Shown here piece after piece: positions 53,740 through 62,862 of a DNA stretch of 64,000 nt (within the stretch, counting starts at the first letter, position 1; every line of letters begins with the position of its first letter). The DNA is taken from contig NZ_JALPZO010000039.1 in the NCBI RefSeq assembly GCF_023507745.1, positions 1 to 64,000 on the forward strand. The letters run 5' to 3'. A model generated the notes under the pieces. The model was not told the origin of the DNA, searched no databases, and saw nothing but the letters and a program-made list of their open reading frames with translations. The DNA comes from Vreelandella olivaria (GTDB lineage: Bacteria > Pseudomonadota > Gammaproteobacteria > Pseudomonadales > Halomonadaceae). The position numbers and the translations under genes were made by a program.

Positions 53740-54417
53740 CTAACGAACAGCAGAACGCGCGGCATTGGAGCAATTGCCATGTTTGTTTTGGCGCATCTGG
53801 GCAGTTCTTGCCGCCAGTATGTGGGCACGCATAATGGCAGCGGCCCATTCACCTTCCTGGAGGATAAGTGCGCGGATAATTTCCCGATGGTGCTGCATAC
53901 TTGAGAGCAGCTCTTCACGGGTGTAATGATGAAAACTGCGGCGCGAAACCGGCACCTGTACGATGGTTTCCAGCAAACGCTGTAATCGAGGGCTTTCAGC
54001 AGCAGCCACTAACTCAGCATGAAACTGGTTATTTAGCAACGCTATCTGGTCAACAGCCTCTTCGTCACTTCGTTGACACAGTGCCTCCATCTGATTCGCC
54101 AGGTCATTTAATCGCCCCAGTTGCGACTCATGAATGCGCTTTGCTGCCCGCCGAACCACCTGGGGTTCAAGCAGCACACGAAGCTCAAATACCTCTTCAA
54201 CGTCTTGCTGTGTCCACCCAACCACTCTGGCGCCATGGTGCGGTATCGCCTCTACCCACCCATCAGAAACAAGTCGTCGTAGCGCTTCCCGGATAGGGGT
54301 ACGGCTGTAATCCAGCTCCTCCCCAATCGCGGCCTCACGCACATAACTACCTGCGGTATACCAGCCATTCAAGATGCGCTGCTTAATGATTTGATAAACG
54401 CGATCGGCTGCCGTCAT
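53740..54417 (-). CDS. GntR family regulator (FCD subfamily)
   Basis: A 225-aa regulator: winged helix at 4-70 (DRVYQIIKQRILNGWYTAGS, SRTPIREALRRLVSDGWVEAIPHHGARVVGW) and an FCD domain with the metal/ligand residues NQFHAELV, HHREII and AHI. The ATG at 54417 is chosen as it has GGAG eight bases upstream. The aconitase-family gene starts 60 bases downstream on the same strand, so GntR probably regulates or is co-transcribed with it. It is divergent from the LysR gene at 54608. Confidence 0.87.
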   Translation of the reverse strand: MTAADRVYQIIKQRILNGWYTAGSYVREAAIGEELDYSRTPIREALRRLVSDGWVEAIPHHGARVVGWTQQDVEEVFELRVLLEPQVVRRAAKRIHESQLGRLNDLANQMEALCQRSDEEAVDQIALLNNQFHAELVAAAESPRLQRLLETIVQVPVSRRSFHHYTREELLSSMQHHREIIRALILQEGEWAAAIMRAHILAARTAQMRQNKHGNCSNAARSAVR

Positions 54418-54607
54418 GGCCATACTCCAGCAACCCAAGCCCCCTCAACGAGGCATTTGGGTGGTTAACTCCGACTAAGGTTGAAAGCCTTATTGTGTAC
54501 GATTTATTGCTTTTACGGCCAATATAGGCCTACATTTGTCAAAAATCGAGCCTAGTTGCATACAACTTTTTAAAAACCGCCAGGCTTGCTTGATCCAGGA
54601 GGCCAAT

Positions 54608-55558
54608 ATGAAGCTAGACCCTACCTCATTGCGGCTTTTCGTCCGGGTGGCCGAGCTAGGCACCATTACCGGCGCAGCTGATGCGGAATTTATTGCCACC
54701 TCGGCAGTAAGCAAGCGCTTGAGCGAGTTGGAAGCACACTTCAGTACACCGCTACTGCGGCGCAACAATCGTGGAGTTGAACTCACCCCTGCCGGTAATG
54801 CTCTGCTGCATTTATCGCGAGGTGTACTGCACAACCTGGAAGACCTGGATCTTCAAATGCGCGACTACACCAGTGGTGAGCGGGGCATTGTGCGTATTTT
54901 TGCCAACATGTCGGCCATTACGCAGTACTTGCCGGGAGAAACCCAATCATTTTTTGAGAAACACCCGGATATAGGTGTACAGCTTGAAGAAAAGGTCAGC
55001 CCGGTGATTACCCGTGAAATTATCGCCAATGGCGCCGATATTGGGATCTGCGCCAAACTTCCCCACGGTTACGATTTGGCAGAACTGCCCTACCACACCG
55101 ATGAACTGGTGCTGGTTACACCGCTGAACCACCCTTTGGCTCACCTGGAGGCAATCGATTTTCGGCAGAGCCTTGAACATGCCTACGTAGGCCTGCACTC
55201 CTCCAGCGCGATTAACTTACAACTGCTTAAAGCTGCCAGTTTGGCCAACCGGCCGTTACGGCTGCGTATACAGGTGACCAGCTATGACGCCCTGTGCCTG
55301 ATGGTGCAAGCAGGGCTGGGAATTGGCGTTGTGCCCCGCGGAGCCATTCGACAGTATGTTGGTGGCCTGCAGGTACGAGTACTGCCAATACGCGATACCT
55401 GGGCTAGGCGCCCACTCTGCATTTACGTTAACAGCATTGACCGCATGCCTATGGCCGCTCGGCTATTTATTGATCATCTACTTGAATCATCAGGAAAAAC
55501 AAATAGCGAAACAGCGCTACCAGAGCCTTCTGTTCATATCAGGGCAACACCGATTTAG
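54608..55558 (+). CDS. LysR family transcriptional regulator
   Basis: A 316-aa LysR protein: DNA-binding part at 1-60 (DPTSLRLFVRVAELGTITGAADAEF, TSAVSKRLSELEAHFST) and an effector domain containing IVRIFANMSAITQYLP and DIGICAKLP. A perfect GGAGG lies seven bases before the ATG at 54608. Divergent from GntR (190 bases) and upstream of the TAXI-TRAP genes, which it may activate. The two-regulator arrangement suggests that a carboxylate is sensed by one or both. Confidence 0.87.
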   Translation: MKLDPTSLRLFVRVAELGTITGAADAEFIATSAVSKRLSELEAHFSTPLLRRNNRGVELTPAGNALLHLSRGVLHNLEDLDLQMRDYTSGERGIVRIFANMSAITQYLPGETQSFFEKHPDIGVQLEEKVSPVITREIIANGADIGICAKLPHGYDLAELPYHTDELVLVTPLNHPLAHLEAIDFRQSLEHAYVGLHSSSAINLQLLKAASLANRPLRLRIQVTSYDALCLMVQAGLGIGVVPRGAIRQYVGGLQVRVLPIRDTWARRPLCIYVNSIDRMPMAARLFIDHLLESSGKTNSETALPEPSVHIRATPI

Positions 55559-55779
55559 CGGAACATACCACCCCTGCCTTCTCATTTGGCGAAAGCAGGC
55601 TCATCAATCACTAATACCCAAATGCGCTGACAACGGGTATCAATAGAGTGGAGAGGGCTATGTGACACAATTGCCTAAGCCATATCAGCACAATAACAAG
55701 GTGGCGCTAGCCTCCAGCACATAAGCAACATCGTATATTCCATGACAATAAAAGCATTCCAATGCTTGAGGTAACAACA

Positions 55780-56763
55780 ATGATTTCCTTCGCTCAAAAA
55801 ACACGTCTCCTCATTCCGGCCTCTCTGCTCGCTATTGGGGCATTAGCCAGTACGGGTGCCCATGCCCAGCAGGCCCTTAATATCGGTGCGGTTCCAACAG
55901 GTACCGGTTGGTTTTTTGGAATTTCAGAGGGCGCGCGCGTGATCAGCGCCAATACACCTTATGAAATCACCGTACGGGAAACCGGCGGCACCCGTGAAAA
56001 CGCGATTCGTCTGGGGCGCAACGAACTAGACCTGGCGTTCACCGAAGCCCTGGTTGGCTATGAGCAGTACAACGGTACCGGTCGTTTTGAAGCAACACCC
56101 AACGAAAATGTGCGCCTGATTTACTGGATAGCGCCCTCTACCATGCACTGGGCGGTGCGCCAGGACTCTGACATTAATAGCTTTGAAGACCTCGCGGGCA
56201 AACGCTTTAACCCCAGCAGCATTGGCGGTGGTGGTGAGTACATCACGGAGTTGGTCTTCGATATTTTGGGAGTTGAACCCGATTTTCAGCGTATGCGCAT
56301 CGACGATGCAGCCGAAGGTGTTATTGATGGCCGTTTAGTTGGCTTTAGCTACAACGGCATACCCCCTATTCCGGCCTTTACTGAAGTGCACTCTTCACGC
56401 CCGTTGCAGTTGCTCTCGCTCTCCGAAGAGCAGCTTGAAACCGTGACTCAGGAGCTGCCCTTTCTGGCCCCCTCGGTGATCCCTACGAACACCTACCGCG
56501 GTATGGATGAGGCAATCTCTCTGGGTATCTACATGGGAGTATCAGCCAACAGTACGCTGGATGACGATATCGTCTACAACATCACAAAAGCCTACTGGGA
56601 GAACCATGATCAGGTGGAATCATCTTTCGCTCCCGCACAGGGCATGACACCTCAGGATGTCATTGATAACGCCACCTTCCCGCTGCATACAGGGGCGCTG
56701 CGTTACTATCAAGAAGTTGGTCTTGAGATCCCTGACGACATCATTCCTCCCGAAGCACGTTAA
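55780..56763 (+). CDS. TAXI family TRAP transporter solute-binding protein
   Basis: A 327-aa periplasmic protein of the TRAP-TAXI family. The signal peptide ends at GAHA (about residue 29). The TAXI fold marks are IGAVPTGTGWFFGISEGARVI, VRETGGTRENAIRLG and FNPSSIGGGGEYITEL. TAXI proteins bind dicarboxylates or other anionic solutes and deliver them to the fused permease. A 12-bp hairpin separates it from the permease, 111 bases downstream. Confidence 0.87.
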   Translation: MISFAQKTRLLIPASLLAIGALASTGAHAQQALNIGAVPTGTGWFFGISEGARVISANTPYEITVRETGGTRENAIRLGRNELDLAFTEALVGYEQYNGTGRFEATPNENVRLIYWIAPSTMHWAVRQDSDINSFEDLAGKRFNPSSIGGGGEYITELVFDILGVEPDFQRMRIDDAAEGVIDGRLVGFSYNGIPPIPAFTEVHSSRPLQLLSLSEEQLETVTQELPFLAPSVIPTNTYRGMDEAISLGIYMGVSANSTLDDDIVYNITKAYWENHDQVESSFAPAQGMTPQDVIDNATFPLHTGALRYYQEVGLEIPDDIIPPEAR

Positions 56764-56774
56764 TTATAAAAACG

Positions 56775-56805
56775 GTTCCTTCCCGCAAGCCCTGCGGGAA
56801 GGAAC
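56775..56805 (+). promoter_or_regulatory. Intercistronic hairpin in the TRAP operon
   Basis: GTTCCTTCCCGC (56775-56786), loop of seven, GCGGGAAGGAAC (56794-56805): a perfect 12-bp stem without T-run between the solute-binding and permease genes. Such stems protect the upstream message and reduce downstream read-through, giving more binding protein than permease. Confidence 0.6.
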
Positions 56806-56873
56806 GATATTATTAGCCAATGACGACACGCTGTTCATAACGGTTCGTAATGATGCGGCGTGGGAGCCATCCG

Positions 56874-58826
56874 ATGGACACTCCTGAAAGCAACAAAGTA
56901 GTTGAAAAATATTCAGAAGACTCAGGTAAGCGCCAGTTGACAGGCTTCTGGTTTATTGTAATGCGGTCAATCGCCGTGGCCATGGCGGTCTTCCATCTCT
57001 ACGCGGCCATTACCGGTGCGGTGAATACCCAGAATGCCATTCACCTGCTGTTTGCCCTACCACTGATCTTTCTTGCCTATGCATGCCGGAGTAAAGATAA
57101 CCAGCGCCTGCCATGGTACGACGTACTGCCGGTCGTATTGGCAGTGGCCGTCAGTGCCTACTACATCATGCAGTTTGATCGCATTATTTATCAGCTCGGC
57201 TATTTGATGCCCACCACCTATGATCTGGTGTTTGGTTTTCTGGCCATAGTGCTATTGCTGGAGGCCTGCCGCCGTGCCATTGGCCTTGCCTTTCCTATTT
57301 TAGTACTGATCGCACTTGCCTATGCCTATTTCGGGGATGCATTACCCGGCGTGTGGGGGCATGGCGGTTTCGGGTGGGCAGACCTGGTTGCCACCTTTTA
57401 TATGAGCCCCACGGGTATTTATGGCAGCTTGATGCGCACCTCATCAACGGTGATTGTAGTGTTTATTATGTTCGGCGCCTTGCTGGTCACTACCGGCGGC
57501 GGTGATACCTTCATGCGCCTGTCGAACGCATTGACCGGTCGTATGGCCGGCGGCCCTGCAAAAGCAGCAACGCTTTGTAGCGCTCTGTTTGGCAGCATCA
57601 GCGGTAGTACCGCTGCCAACGTTGCCACGACAGGTGTGTTTACGATTCCGCTCATGAAAAAGAGTGGTTACAGCCCACGCTTTGCCGCTGCTACCGAGGC
57701 ATCCGCCTCTACGGGAGGCCAGATTTTACCGCCCATCATGGGAGCTGCTGCATTCGTTATGGCAGATGTAATATCCGTCAGTTATCTGGACATTATTGCT
57801 GCTGCGTTAATCCCCGCCCTGCTGTTCTATCTCGCCATATGGATGAGCGTTCATTTTGAGGCAAAACGCTTAGGGCTTAATCCGCTTCCTAAAAATCAGC
57901 GCCCGAGCCTGCGTGAAGGTTTATTCAATATTGAGACGCTGCTGTTACCCATTATTGTACTGGTAACGATGCTGGTACTCCGCTACACCCCGACCACCGC
58001 AGCCGTTGCAGCCTATTTTACCGCCCTGCTGATCTACCTCTTTTCATGGCGCAGCCCTGGCACCTTTATGGATCGCTTAAAATCCATTCCTGCCGCCCTT
58101 GAGGCTGGTGCAATGACAGCTGCCATGATTGCCGTGATCATTGGTAGTGTGGCGATTATTGCCTCGGTGATTAGCCTTACCGGCTTAGGCCTTAAAGTCT
58201 CGTCGGTTATTTTAATTGTCAGTGGTGGCGATGTATTAATTACCTTGCTGCTGGCCATGGTGGTCGCCATTATTCTGGGCATGGGCTTACCCACCGTTGC
58301 TGCCTATATGCTGGCTGCATCGGTCGTTGCTGCTGCTTTTATAGAAGCAGGCCTGCCTAGCCTGTCTGCCCACTTGTTTATTCTTTACTTCGCCATTCTT
58401 TCCGGTGTCACGCCACCTGTTGCGCTAGCGGCTTATATCGGAGGGGCCATCGCGGGATCACACTGGTTTAAAACCGCACTGACAGCGACCAAGATATCTC
58501 TTGGCGGCTTCTTGATTCCTTTTATGTTCATCTATCATCCGCCACTGCTGGGCAATGGAACCGCGCTGGAAATTGCTCTGGCGGTTGGCTCAGGGATACT
58601 GGGTATTATTGCGCTGGCGGCTTCCACCATCGGCTTCCTGGTGCGGCCATGTAACTGGCTAGAGCGGGCACTACTGCTGTGCGCAGCCTTAATGCTGATT
58701 AACGGGCAATGGATTACCGACATTGGCGGGATTGCGCTTATCGCGGGGCTGTTTGCATGGCAGTATTATTCCCAACGCACTCACACCGCAGAGGCTGTAT
58801 TGCCCAGCAAGGAAACCGCCCAATGA
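56874..58826 (+). CDS. TRAP transporter permease, fused small and large subunits (TAXI type)
   Basis: A 650-aa inner-membrane permease with many helices. The first part, about residues 20-150, matches the 4-TM small subunit; from about 170 the large-subunit family sequence follows, with GALLVTTGGGDTFMRLSNALTGRMAGGPAKAATLCSALFGSISGS and SGYSPRFAAATEASASTGGQILPPIMGAAAF as the diagnostic stretches. This DctQM-fusion is usual for TAXI systems. Sodium-coupled uptake from the periplasm is expected. Start at 56874 with GGGAG before it. The next gene overlaps its stop as ATGA. Confidence 0.9.
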   Translation: MDTPESNKVVEKYSEDSGKRQLTGFWFIVMRSIAVAMAVFHLYAAITGAVNTQNAIHLLFALPLIFLAYACRSKDNQRLPWYDVLPVVLAVAVSAYYIMQFDRIIYQLGYLMPTTYDLVFGFLAIVLLLEACRRAIGLAFPILVLIALAYAYFGDALPGVWGHGGFGWADLVATFYMSPTGIYGSLMRTSSTVIVVFIMFGALLVTTGGGDTFMRLSNALTGRMAGGPAKAATLCSALFGSISGSTAANVATTGVFTIPLMKKSGYSPRFAAATEASASTGGQILPPIMGAAAFVMADVISVSYLDIIAAALIPALLFYLAIWMSVHFEAKRLGLNPLPKNQRPSLREGLFNIETLLLPIIVLVTMLVLRYTPTTAAVAAYFTALLIYLFSWRSPGTFMDRLKSIPAALEAGAMTAAMIAVIIGSVAIIASVISLTGLGLKVSSVILIVSGGDVLITLLLAMVVAIILGMGLPTVAAYMLAASVVAAAFIEAGLPSLSAHLFILYFAILSGVTPPVALAAYIGGAIAGSHWFKTALTATKISLGGFLIPFMFIYHPPLLGNGTALEIALAVGSGILGIIALAASTIGFLVRPCNWLERALLLCAALMLINGQWITDIGGIALIAGLFAWQYYSQRTHTAEAVLPSKETAQ

Positions 58827-59770
58827 AGATTGTGATTCCCGATGACTACCAGGACTGTGTACGCCATTTAGACGCCTTCAGCCAGTTAGAGGGCCATGAT
58901 GTAACGGTTTATAACGATACCGTCACCGACCTGGATGAGCTGGCCGAACGCTTTAAAGATGCGGAAGCACTGGTGCTGATTCGCGAACGAACGCCGATTA
59001 CCGACTCGCTGCTAAAACGTTTGCCAAAACTGAAAGTGATTAGCCAGACTGGCGGCGGTGCTGCCCATGTGGATATCGCGGCCTGCCAACAGCATGGTGT
59101 AACGGTAATGGCTGGCAAGGGCTCGCCCTATGCGGCGGCAGAGTTGACCTGGGGTCTGATATTGGCCGCCATGCGCCATATACCCGAAGAGGTAAACAAC
59201 CTGAAAGCGGGCCGCTGGCAGTGCACGCTGGGCACCGGGCTAAAAGGCCGCACACTGGGTATTTTTGGCTACGGCAAGATTGGTAGCCTGGTGGCGCGCT
59301 ATGGTCAGGCGTTTGAAATGAAGGTGCTGGTGTGGGGGCGTGAAGGTACCCGCCAGCGCGCAGCGGAGGCTGGGCTAACGGTGGCGCAAAGCGCGGAAGC
59401 GCTCTTCGAACAAGCTGATGTACTCAGCCTGCATGTGCGCCTGAATGACGATACCCGTGGTCTTGTCGGTGCATCGCTACTGGGCCTGATGAAACCCTCT
59501 GCGCTGCTGGTCAACACCAGCCGCTCACAACTGTTGGCGCCCGGCGCGTTAGAGGCAGCGCTGAAAGCAGGCCGGCCGGGGCAGGCAGCGGTGGATGTTT
59601 TCGATGAAGAGCCGGTCACCTCACATGCACTACTGGCACTCCCCAACCTTACCGCCACCCCCCATTTGGGCTATGTGGAAAAAGATAGTTACGAACTCTA
59701 CTTTGGTGATGCCTTCCGTAATCTGCTGGCGTTTGCAGAGGGGCAGCCGGTAGCAAACCTGGCCAGCTAA
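58823..59770 (+). CDS. D-2-hydroxyacid dehydrogenase family protein
   Basis: A 315-aa NAD(H) enzyme of the SerA/LdhA family: nucleotide-binding GIFGYGKIGSLVARYG, substrate loop GGGAAHVDIAACQQHGV, and the catalytic triad in NTSRSQLL (Arg), VFDEEPV (Glu) and TPHLGYV (His). It converts a 2-hydroxyacid and its 2-oxo form. Its ATG overlaps the TRAP permease stop, so the two are translationally coupled: the substrate, or its first product, is likely a hydroxy- or oxo-acid. Confidence 0.86.
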   Translation: MKIVIPDDYQDCVRHLDAFSQLEGHDVTVYNDTVTDLDELAERFKDAEALVLIRERTPITDSLLKRLPKLKVISQTGGGAAHVDIAACQQHGVTVMAGKGSPYAAAELTWGLILAAMRHIPEEVNNLKAGRWQCTLGTGLKGRTLGIFGYGKIGSLVARYGQAFEMKVLVWGREGTRQRAAEAGLTVAQSAEALFEQADVLSLHVRLNDDTRGLVGASLLGLMKPSALLVNTSRSQLLAPGALEAALKAGRPGQAAVDVFDEEPVTSHALLALPNLTATPHLGYVEKDSYELYFGDAFRNLLAFAEGQPVANLAS

Positions 59771-59788
59771 ACATCGTCGACAGCCCCG

Positions 59789-59836
59789 CCTCTGTGTCAT
59801 CTGTGCTAGCCTTATCACCTACCTGTGACACAGAGG
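59789..59836 (+). promoter_or_regulatory. RBS-sequestering stem-loop in the arfB leader
   Basis: CCTCTGTGTCA (59789-59799) and TGACACAGAGG (59826-59836) are perfect 11-base inverted repeats with a 26-base loop. The right arm contains the ribosome-binding bases CAGAGG, six bases before the arfB ATG at 59843. When folded it would cover the ribosome-binding site and reduce translation. Confidence 0.6.
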
Positions 59837-59842
59837 AACTGA

Positions 59843-60256
59843 ATGCTCACTATCTCAAACAGCGTTACGCTGGCGGATTGGGAAATTGATATCAGCCAGA
59901 TTCGCGCCCAAGGTGCAGGCGGCCAGAACGTAAATAAAGTCGCCTCTGCGGTTCATTTACGCTTCGATATTCAAAGCTCTACCCTGCCGCCGGTATATAA
60001 AGCACGTTTAATGGCTCTCTCTGACCAGCGCATCAGCAAAGAGGGTGTGGTGATCATCAAAGCCCAGAGCTATCGTACACTGGAACTTAATAAAGAGGAT
60101 GCGCTGGCACGGTTAAAAGCACTTATCCAACGTGCAGCCGTTCAGCCCAAAGCGCGCCGCCCCACCAAGCCAACCAAAGGCTCCCAGCGCCGCCGGGTTG
60201 ACCATAAAACCCGTAAAGGCAAAATCAAGTCGCTGCGTGGCAAGGTATCCCTTTAG
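59843..60256 (+). CDS. arfB: Alternative ribosome-rescue factor ArfB
   Basis: A 137-aa peptidyl-tRNA hydrolase that frees ribosomes stalled on truncated messages without a stop codon. The release-factor GGQ motif is in RAQGAGGQNVNKVASAVHLRF (residues about 21-41), and the basic C-terminal tail (KARRPTKPTKGSQRRRVDHKTRKGKIKSLRGK) that enters the empty mRNA channel is intact. E. coli ArfB (YaeJ) has 140 aa. It is unlinked in function to the neighbours and has a leader hairpin. Confidence 0.93.
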   Translation: MLTISNSVTLADWEIDISQIRAQGAGGQNVNKVASAVHLRFDIQSSTLPPVYKARLMALSDQRISKEGVVIIKAQSYRTLELNKEDALARLKALIQRAAVQPKARRPTKPTKGSQRRRVDHKTRKGKIKSLRGKVSL

Positions 60257-60307
60257 CAAACACATGAATCTGCCTTTTTTCCGGCCAGTTGCATAAAACA
60301 GGTGACA

Positions 60308-60496
60308 ATGTCGAGTACCCCCCGCCCTATATCCCCCTGTGTTCAGGTATGCCGGATTGAACCAGATTCATCGCTTTGCCATGGCTGTGGCCGCACCCTG
60401 GAAGAAATTGCCTGCTGGGGCCGCCTGACCGAGGCTGAGAAGGCCCCGGTATGGAAAAGGCTTGAGCGCGAAGGTTACGTTAAAGTGCCCAACTGA
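60308..60496 (+). CDS. DUF1289 family protein
   Basis: A 62-aa cysteine-rich protein. PISPCVQVCRIEPDSSLCHGCGRTLEEIACW has the DUF1289 pattern SPCxxxCxxd...CxGCxRtxxEixxW with all four cysteines, so a metal site is likely. Start at 60308 (ATG); a GTG at 60302 is possible. Role unknown. Confidence 0.83.
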   Translation: MSSTPRPISPCVQVCRIEPDSSLCHGCGRTLEEIACWGRLTEAEKAPVWKRLEREGYVKVPN

Positions 60497-60502
60497 TAGG
60501 AC

Positions 60503-61552
60503 TTACGGCTGTTTTCCATGCCGATCACTCAAAATATGGTGCAGCTCTCCGCAAGCAACCATCGGGTCGTCGCAGTTAATCACAATGCTTGATTCCGCCA
60601 GCACATAGCTTCTCCCCGTAATGGTGTTATCGACCACCTGATAGGCCCCCTCCTGATGGGTACCGGTAAAGGTACCGATAAAGCCCGTCTCACGTAGCGA
60701 TACTGTTTCCAGCTTATCGCCTATATCAAGTCGGCCTTCGTACTTCATTAGCGCCAGCCGCGCCGAGGTACCGGTGCCGGTGGTACTGCGGCAAATGACT
60801 CCTGGATGCACATAGGTGGTTGAACGTGAGCGTATATAGCCTTCGGCAACCCGCTCTTCCGGCCCCATAAAGTGCAGGAAGGGCAGTGGCCCCACATCCC
60901 CAAGGGTGTAGTGGGAAAAGCCCCGCTGGGCCTGAATTGCCTCAACAATTTTATGAGCACAGGCGGCCAGGGCCTGCTCTTCATTCCGTACCAGTTTAAA
61001 CCCCAGTTCCTCCGCCTCTACCAGCGCATAAAAGCCACCGCTATAGGCAACGGAGTAAGTAACCGTACCAATGCCAGGTACTTGAATAGTATCTCGATAA
61101 GTGTCGATGTAAGAGGGCAGGCCTTCACAGGTCACCGACTCCACAACACCATCGCGCACTCTCGCCTCGATTCGCACTAACCCCGCCGGGGCTTCCAGCG
61201 TAAAGCGCTGAATACCCTCTTGTTTGGGAACAATGCCTGTTTCCAATACAGCGGTAGCGGTACACAGTGTGTTGGACCCCGAATAGATCGGGTATCCCAT
61301 GACTTCCATGATGATATACCCCGCCACCGCATCAGGATGGGTCGCGGGCACCAGAAGGTCTACCGACATTTCAGGAATACCATAGGGCTCTTCCAGCAGT
61401 AACCGGCGTAACCCATCGGCATCATCGCGCAGGTACTCCATTTGCTCCCGCACAGTGGCCCCAGGCAGTATATCAATACCACCGGTGACGATACGGCTGA
61501 CATCGCCACCCGCATGGGTATCCAGCAGTTGAATCGTATGGATGTTTTTCAC
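60503..61552 (-). CDS. Proline racemase superfamily protein (atypical Ser/Thr active site)
   Basis: A 349-aa protein with the proline racemase fold. The first active-site segment reads YSGSNTLC where racemases have MCGHGTI, so the catalytic Cys is Ser91; the second reads RSTTGTGTSAR where racemases have DRSPCGTGTSA, so the second catalytic Cys is Thr258. Both Cys are gone, which excludes classical proline racemase or 4-hydroxyproline epimerase chemistry. Family members with Cys/Thr or Ser/Thr include 3-hydroxyproline dehydratases, so a dehydratase or isomerase is likely. Start is the GTG at 61552, with AGGA nine bases upstream; the ATG frame start at 61603 lies within the upstream gene. Confidence 0.85.
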   Translation of the reverse strand: MKNIHTIQLLDTHAGGDVSRIVTGGIDILPGATVREQMEYLRDDADGLRRLLLEEPYGIPEMSVDLLVPATHPDAVAGYIIMEVMGYPIYSGSNTLCTATAVLETGIVPKQEGIQRFTLEAPAGLVRIEARVRDGVVESVTCEGLPSYIDTYRDTIQVPGIGTVTYSVAYSGGFYALVEAEELGFKLVRNEEQALAACAHKIVEAIQAQRGFSHYTLGDVGPLPFLHFMGPEERVAEGYIRSRSTTYVHPGVICRSTTGTGTSARLALMKYEGRLDIGDKLETVSLRETGFIGTFTGTHQEGAYQVVDNTITGRSYVLAESSIVINCDDPMVACGELHHILSDRHGKQP

Positions 61553-61563
61553 AAGCGCTGATC

Positions 61564-62727
61564 CTAAGTCGTCAGGGCCAAAGGAGCACCGTGGGATGCC
61601 CACTGCGCATCAGGAACAATCACGATTTTACCAAGGTAGTTGCTATCTCGATTAACGAAGTAGCGCTCAGCAGTGTGCAATTCAGAAAGCTTGAAAGCGG
61701 CATGTAGCACTGGCTTTAATTCACCACTGCGGATCCAGGCGATGAGTTGTTCGGCCTCTTCACGGGTACCGTGGGAAACACCAAAGATCTGCACCTGATA
61801 GAGGTAGATCCTGGTCCACATGATTTCACTGATATTACCGCCACTGGCACCTGCAATGGAGAGCCGGGGATAGGTCTTACGGTGTTGCATATCAACAATC
61901 ATGGTGTCGATAAACAGGTCTGTCATTTCCCCCCCAACCAAGTCCATCACCGCATCCATTGGCTGCCCACCGGTTGTGGCTAATACACGGTCAACAAAAG
62001 TGGGTAGATCACCCCGGTCAATCACGGCTTCGGCACCCAATGCCAATAGGGCATCGGCTTTATCGGGCTGGCTAACCGCATAGGGAATAGCACCGATAAT
62101 TCGGCATAGCTGAATTAATGCCGTCCCCACACCACCACTGGCACCACTAACCAATACCCGCTCACCGGCACCGATACTGGCCGATGTCATCATATGGTAG
62201 GCCGTTTGATATGAGCACATGCCCAGCGCAGCAAGTTCAGCATCCTGCAGTTCAGGGTTAGGGACGTGGTGGAACTGGTCCGATGGCACAACAATATACT
62301 CAGCATAACCGCCATCGGCCCCGTGGCCGTAATAGTCTGGGGTCAGGTTGATATCCCGGCGCTGATCAGCATAAATATTGAAATCCAGCAGGCCACGCTC
62401 GCCAATACGGGCACTGTCCACACCCTCTCCTACCTCCACCACCCGCCCGGCCACATCAGCCCCCTGAATACGTGGGAACGTGAGCGTGGGCGCTCCCCCC
62501 ATGGCAAAGGAGGTCACTTCATCCTTGCCTTTTGTGGGATACAGCCCCTCACGGGCCTTGCGATCCGTGTTGTTTTTCGCCGTTGCGGTTACCTGAACCA
62601 GCACCTGCCCTGCCCCTGGCTGAGGAGTTGGCACATCCTGACGATACTGCAGCTTCTCGATATCGCCGTGCCCGGTTAATAACATGGCAGACATCGTAGA
62701 GGGTATCCTGGAGGCGGTTTCGGCCAT
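61564..62727 (-). CDS. MDR family oxidoreductase (zinc-less quinone oxidoreductase-like)
   Basis: A 387-aa medium-chain dehydrogenase: N-terminal MLLTGHGDIEKLQYRQDVPTPQPGAGQVLVQV, GADVAGRVVEVGEG and cofactor-binding GASGGVGTALIQLCRIIGA. It resembles quinone oxidoreductase/YhdH-like enoyl reductases. The catalytic-zinc Cys motif is not seen (NNTDRKAREGLYPTKG in its place), so zinc-independent reduction of a C=C or quinone is likely. The gene precedes the proline-racemase-like gene by 12 bases on the same strand. GGAG precedes the ATG. Its C-terminal part ends normally. Confidence 0.83.
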   Translation of the reverse strand: MAETASRIPSTMSAMLLTGHGDIEKLQYRQDVPTPQPGAGQVLVQVTATAKNNTDRKAREGLYPTKGKDEVTSFAMGGAPTLTFPRIQGADVAGRVVEVGEGVDSARIGERGLLDFNIYADQRRDINLTPDYYGHGADGGYAEYIVVPSDQFHHVPNPELQDAELAALGMCSYQTAYHMMTSASIGAGERVLVSGASGGVGTALIQLCRIIGAIPYAVSQPDKADALLALGAEAVIDRGDLPTFVDRVLATTGGQPMDAVMDLVGGEMTDLFIDTMIVDMQHRKTYPRLSIAGASGGNISEIMWTRIYLYQVQIFGVSHGTREEAEQLIAWIRSGELKPVLHAAFKLSELHTAERYFVNRDSNYLGKIVIVPDAQWASHGAPLALTT

Positions 62728-62862
62728 GGCCTGGCTCCTTATTCCGATACATGATGAACTTGCCCGACATTAGCAAACTTTTGGCGAGCCTCAAGCCATA
62801 TAACAGTAACGGCGGCAACGCATGACACGTTACCGCCGTTCAGGGGTGCTTTTTGACTGCTA

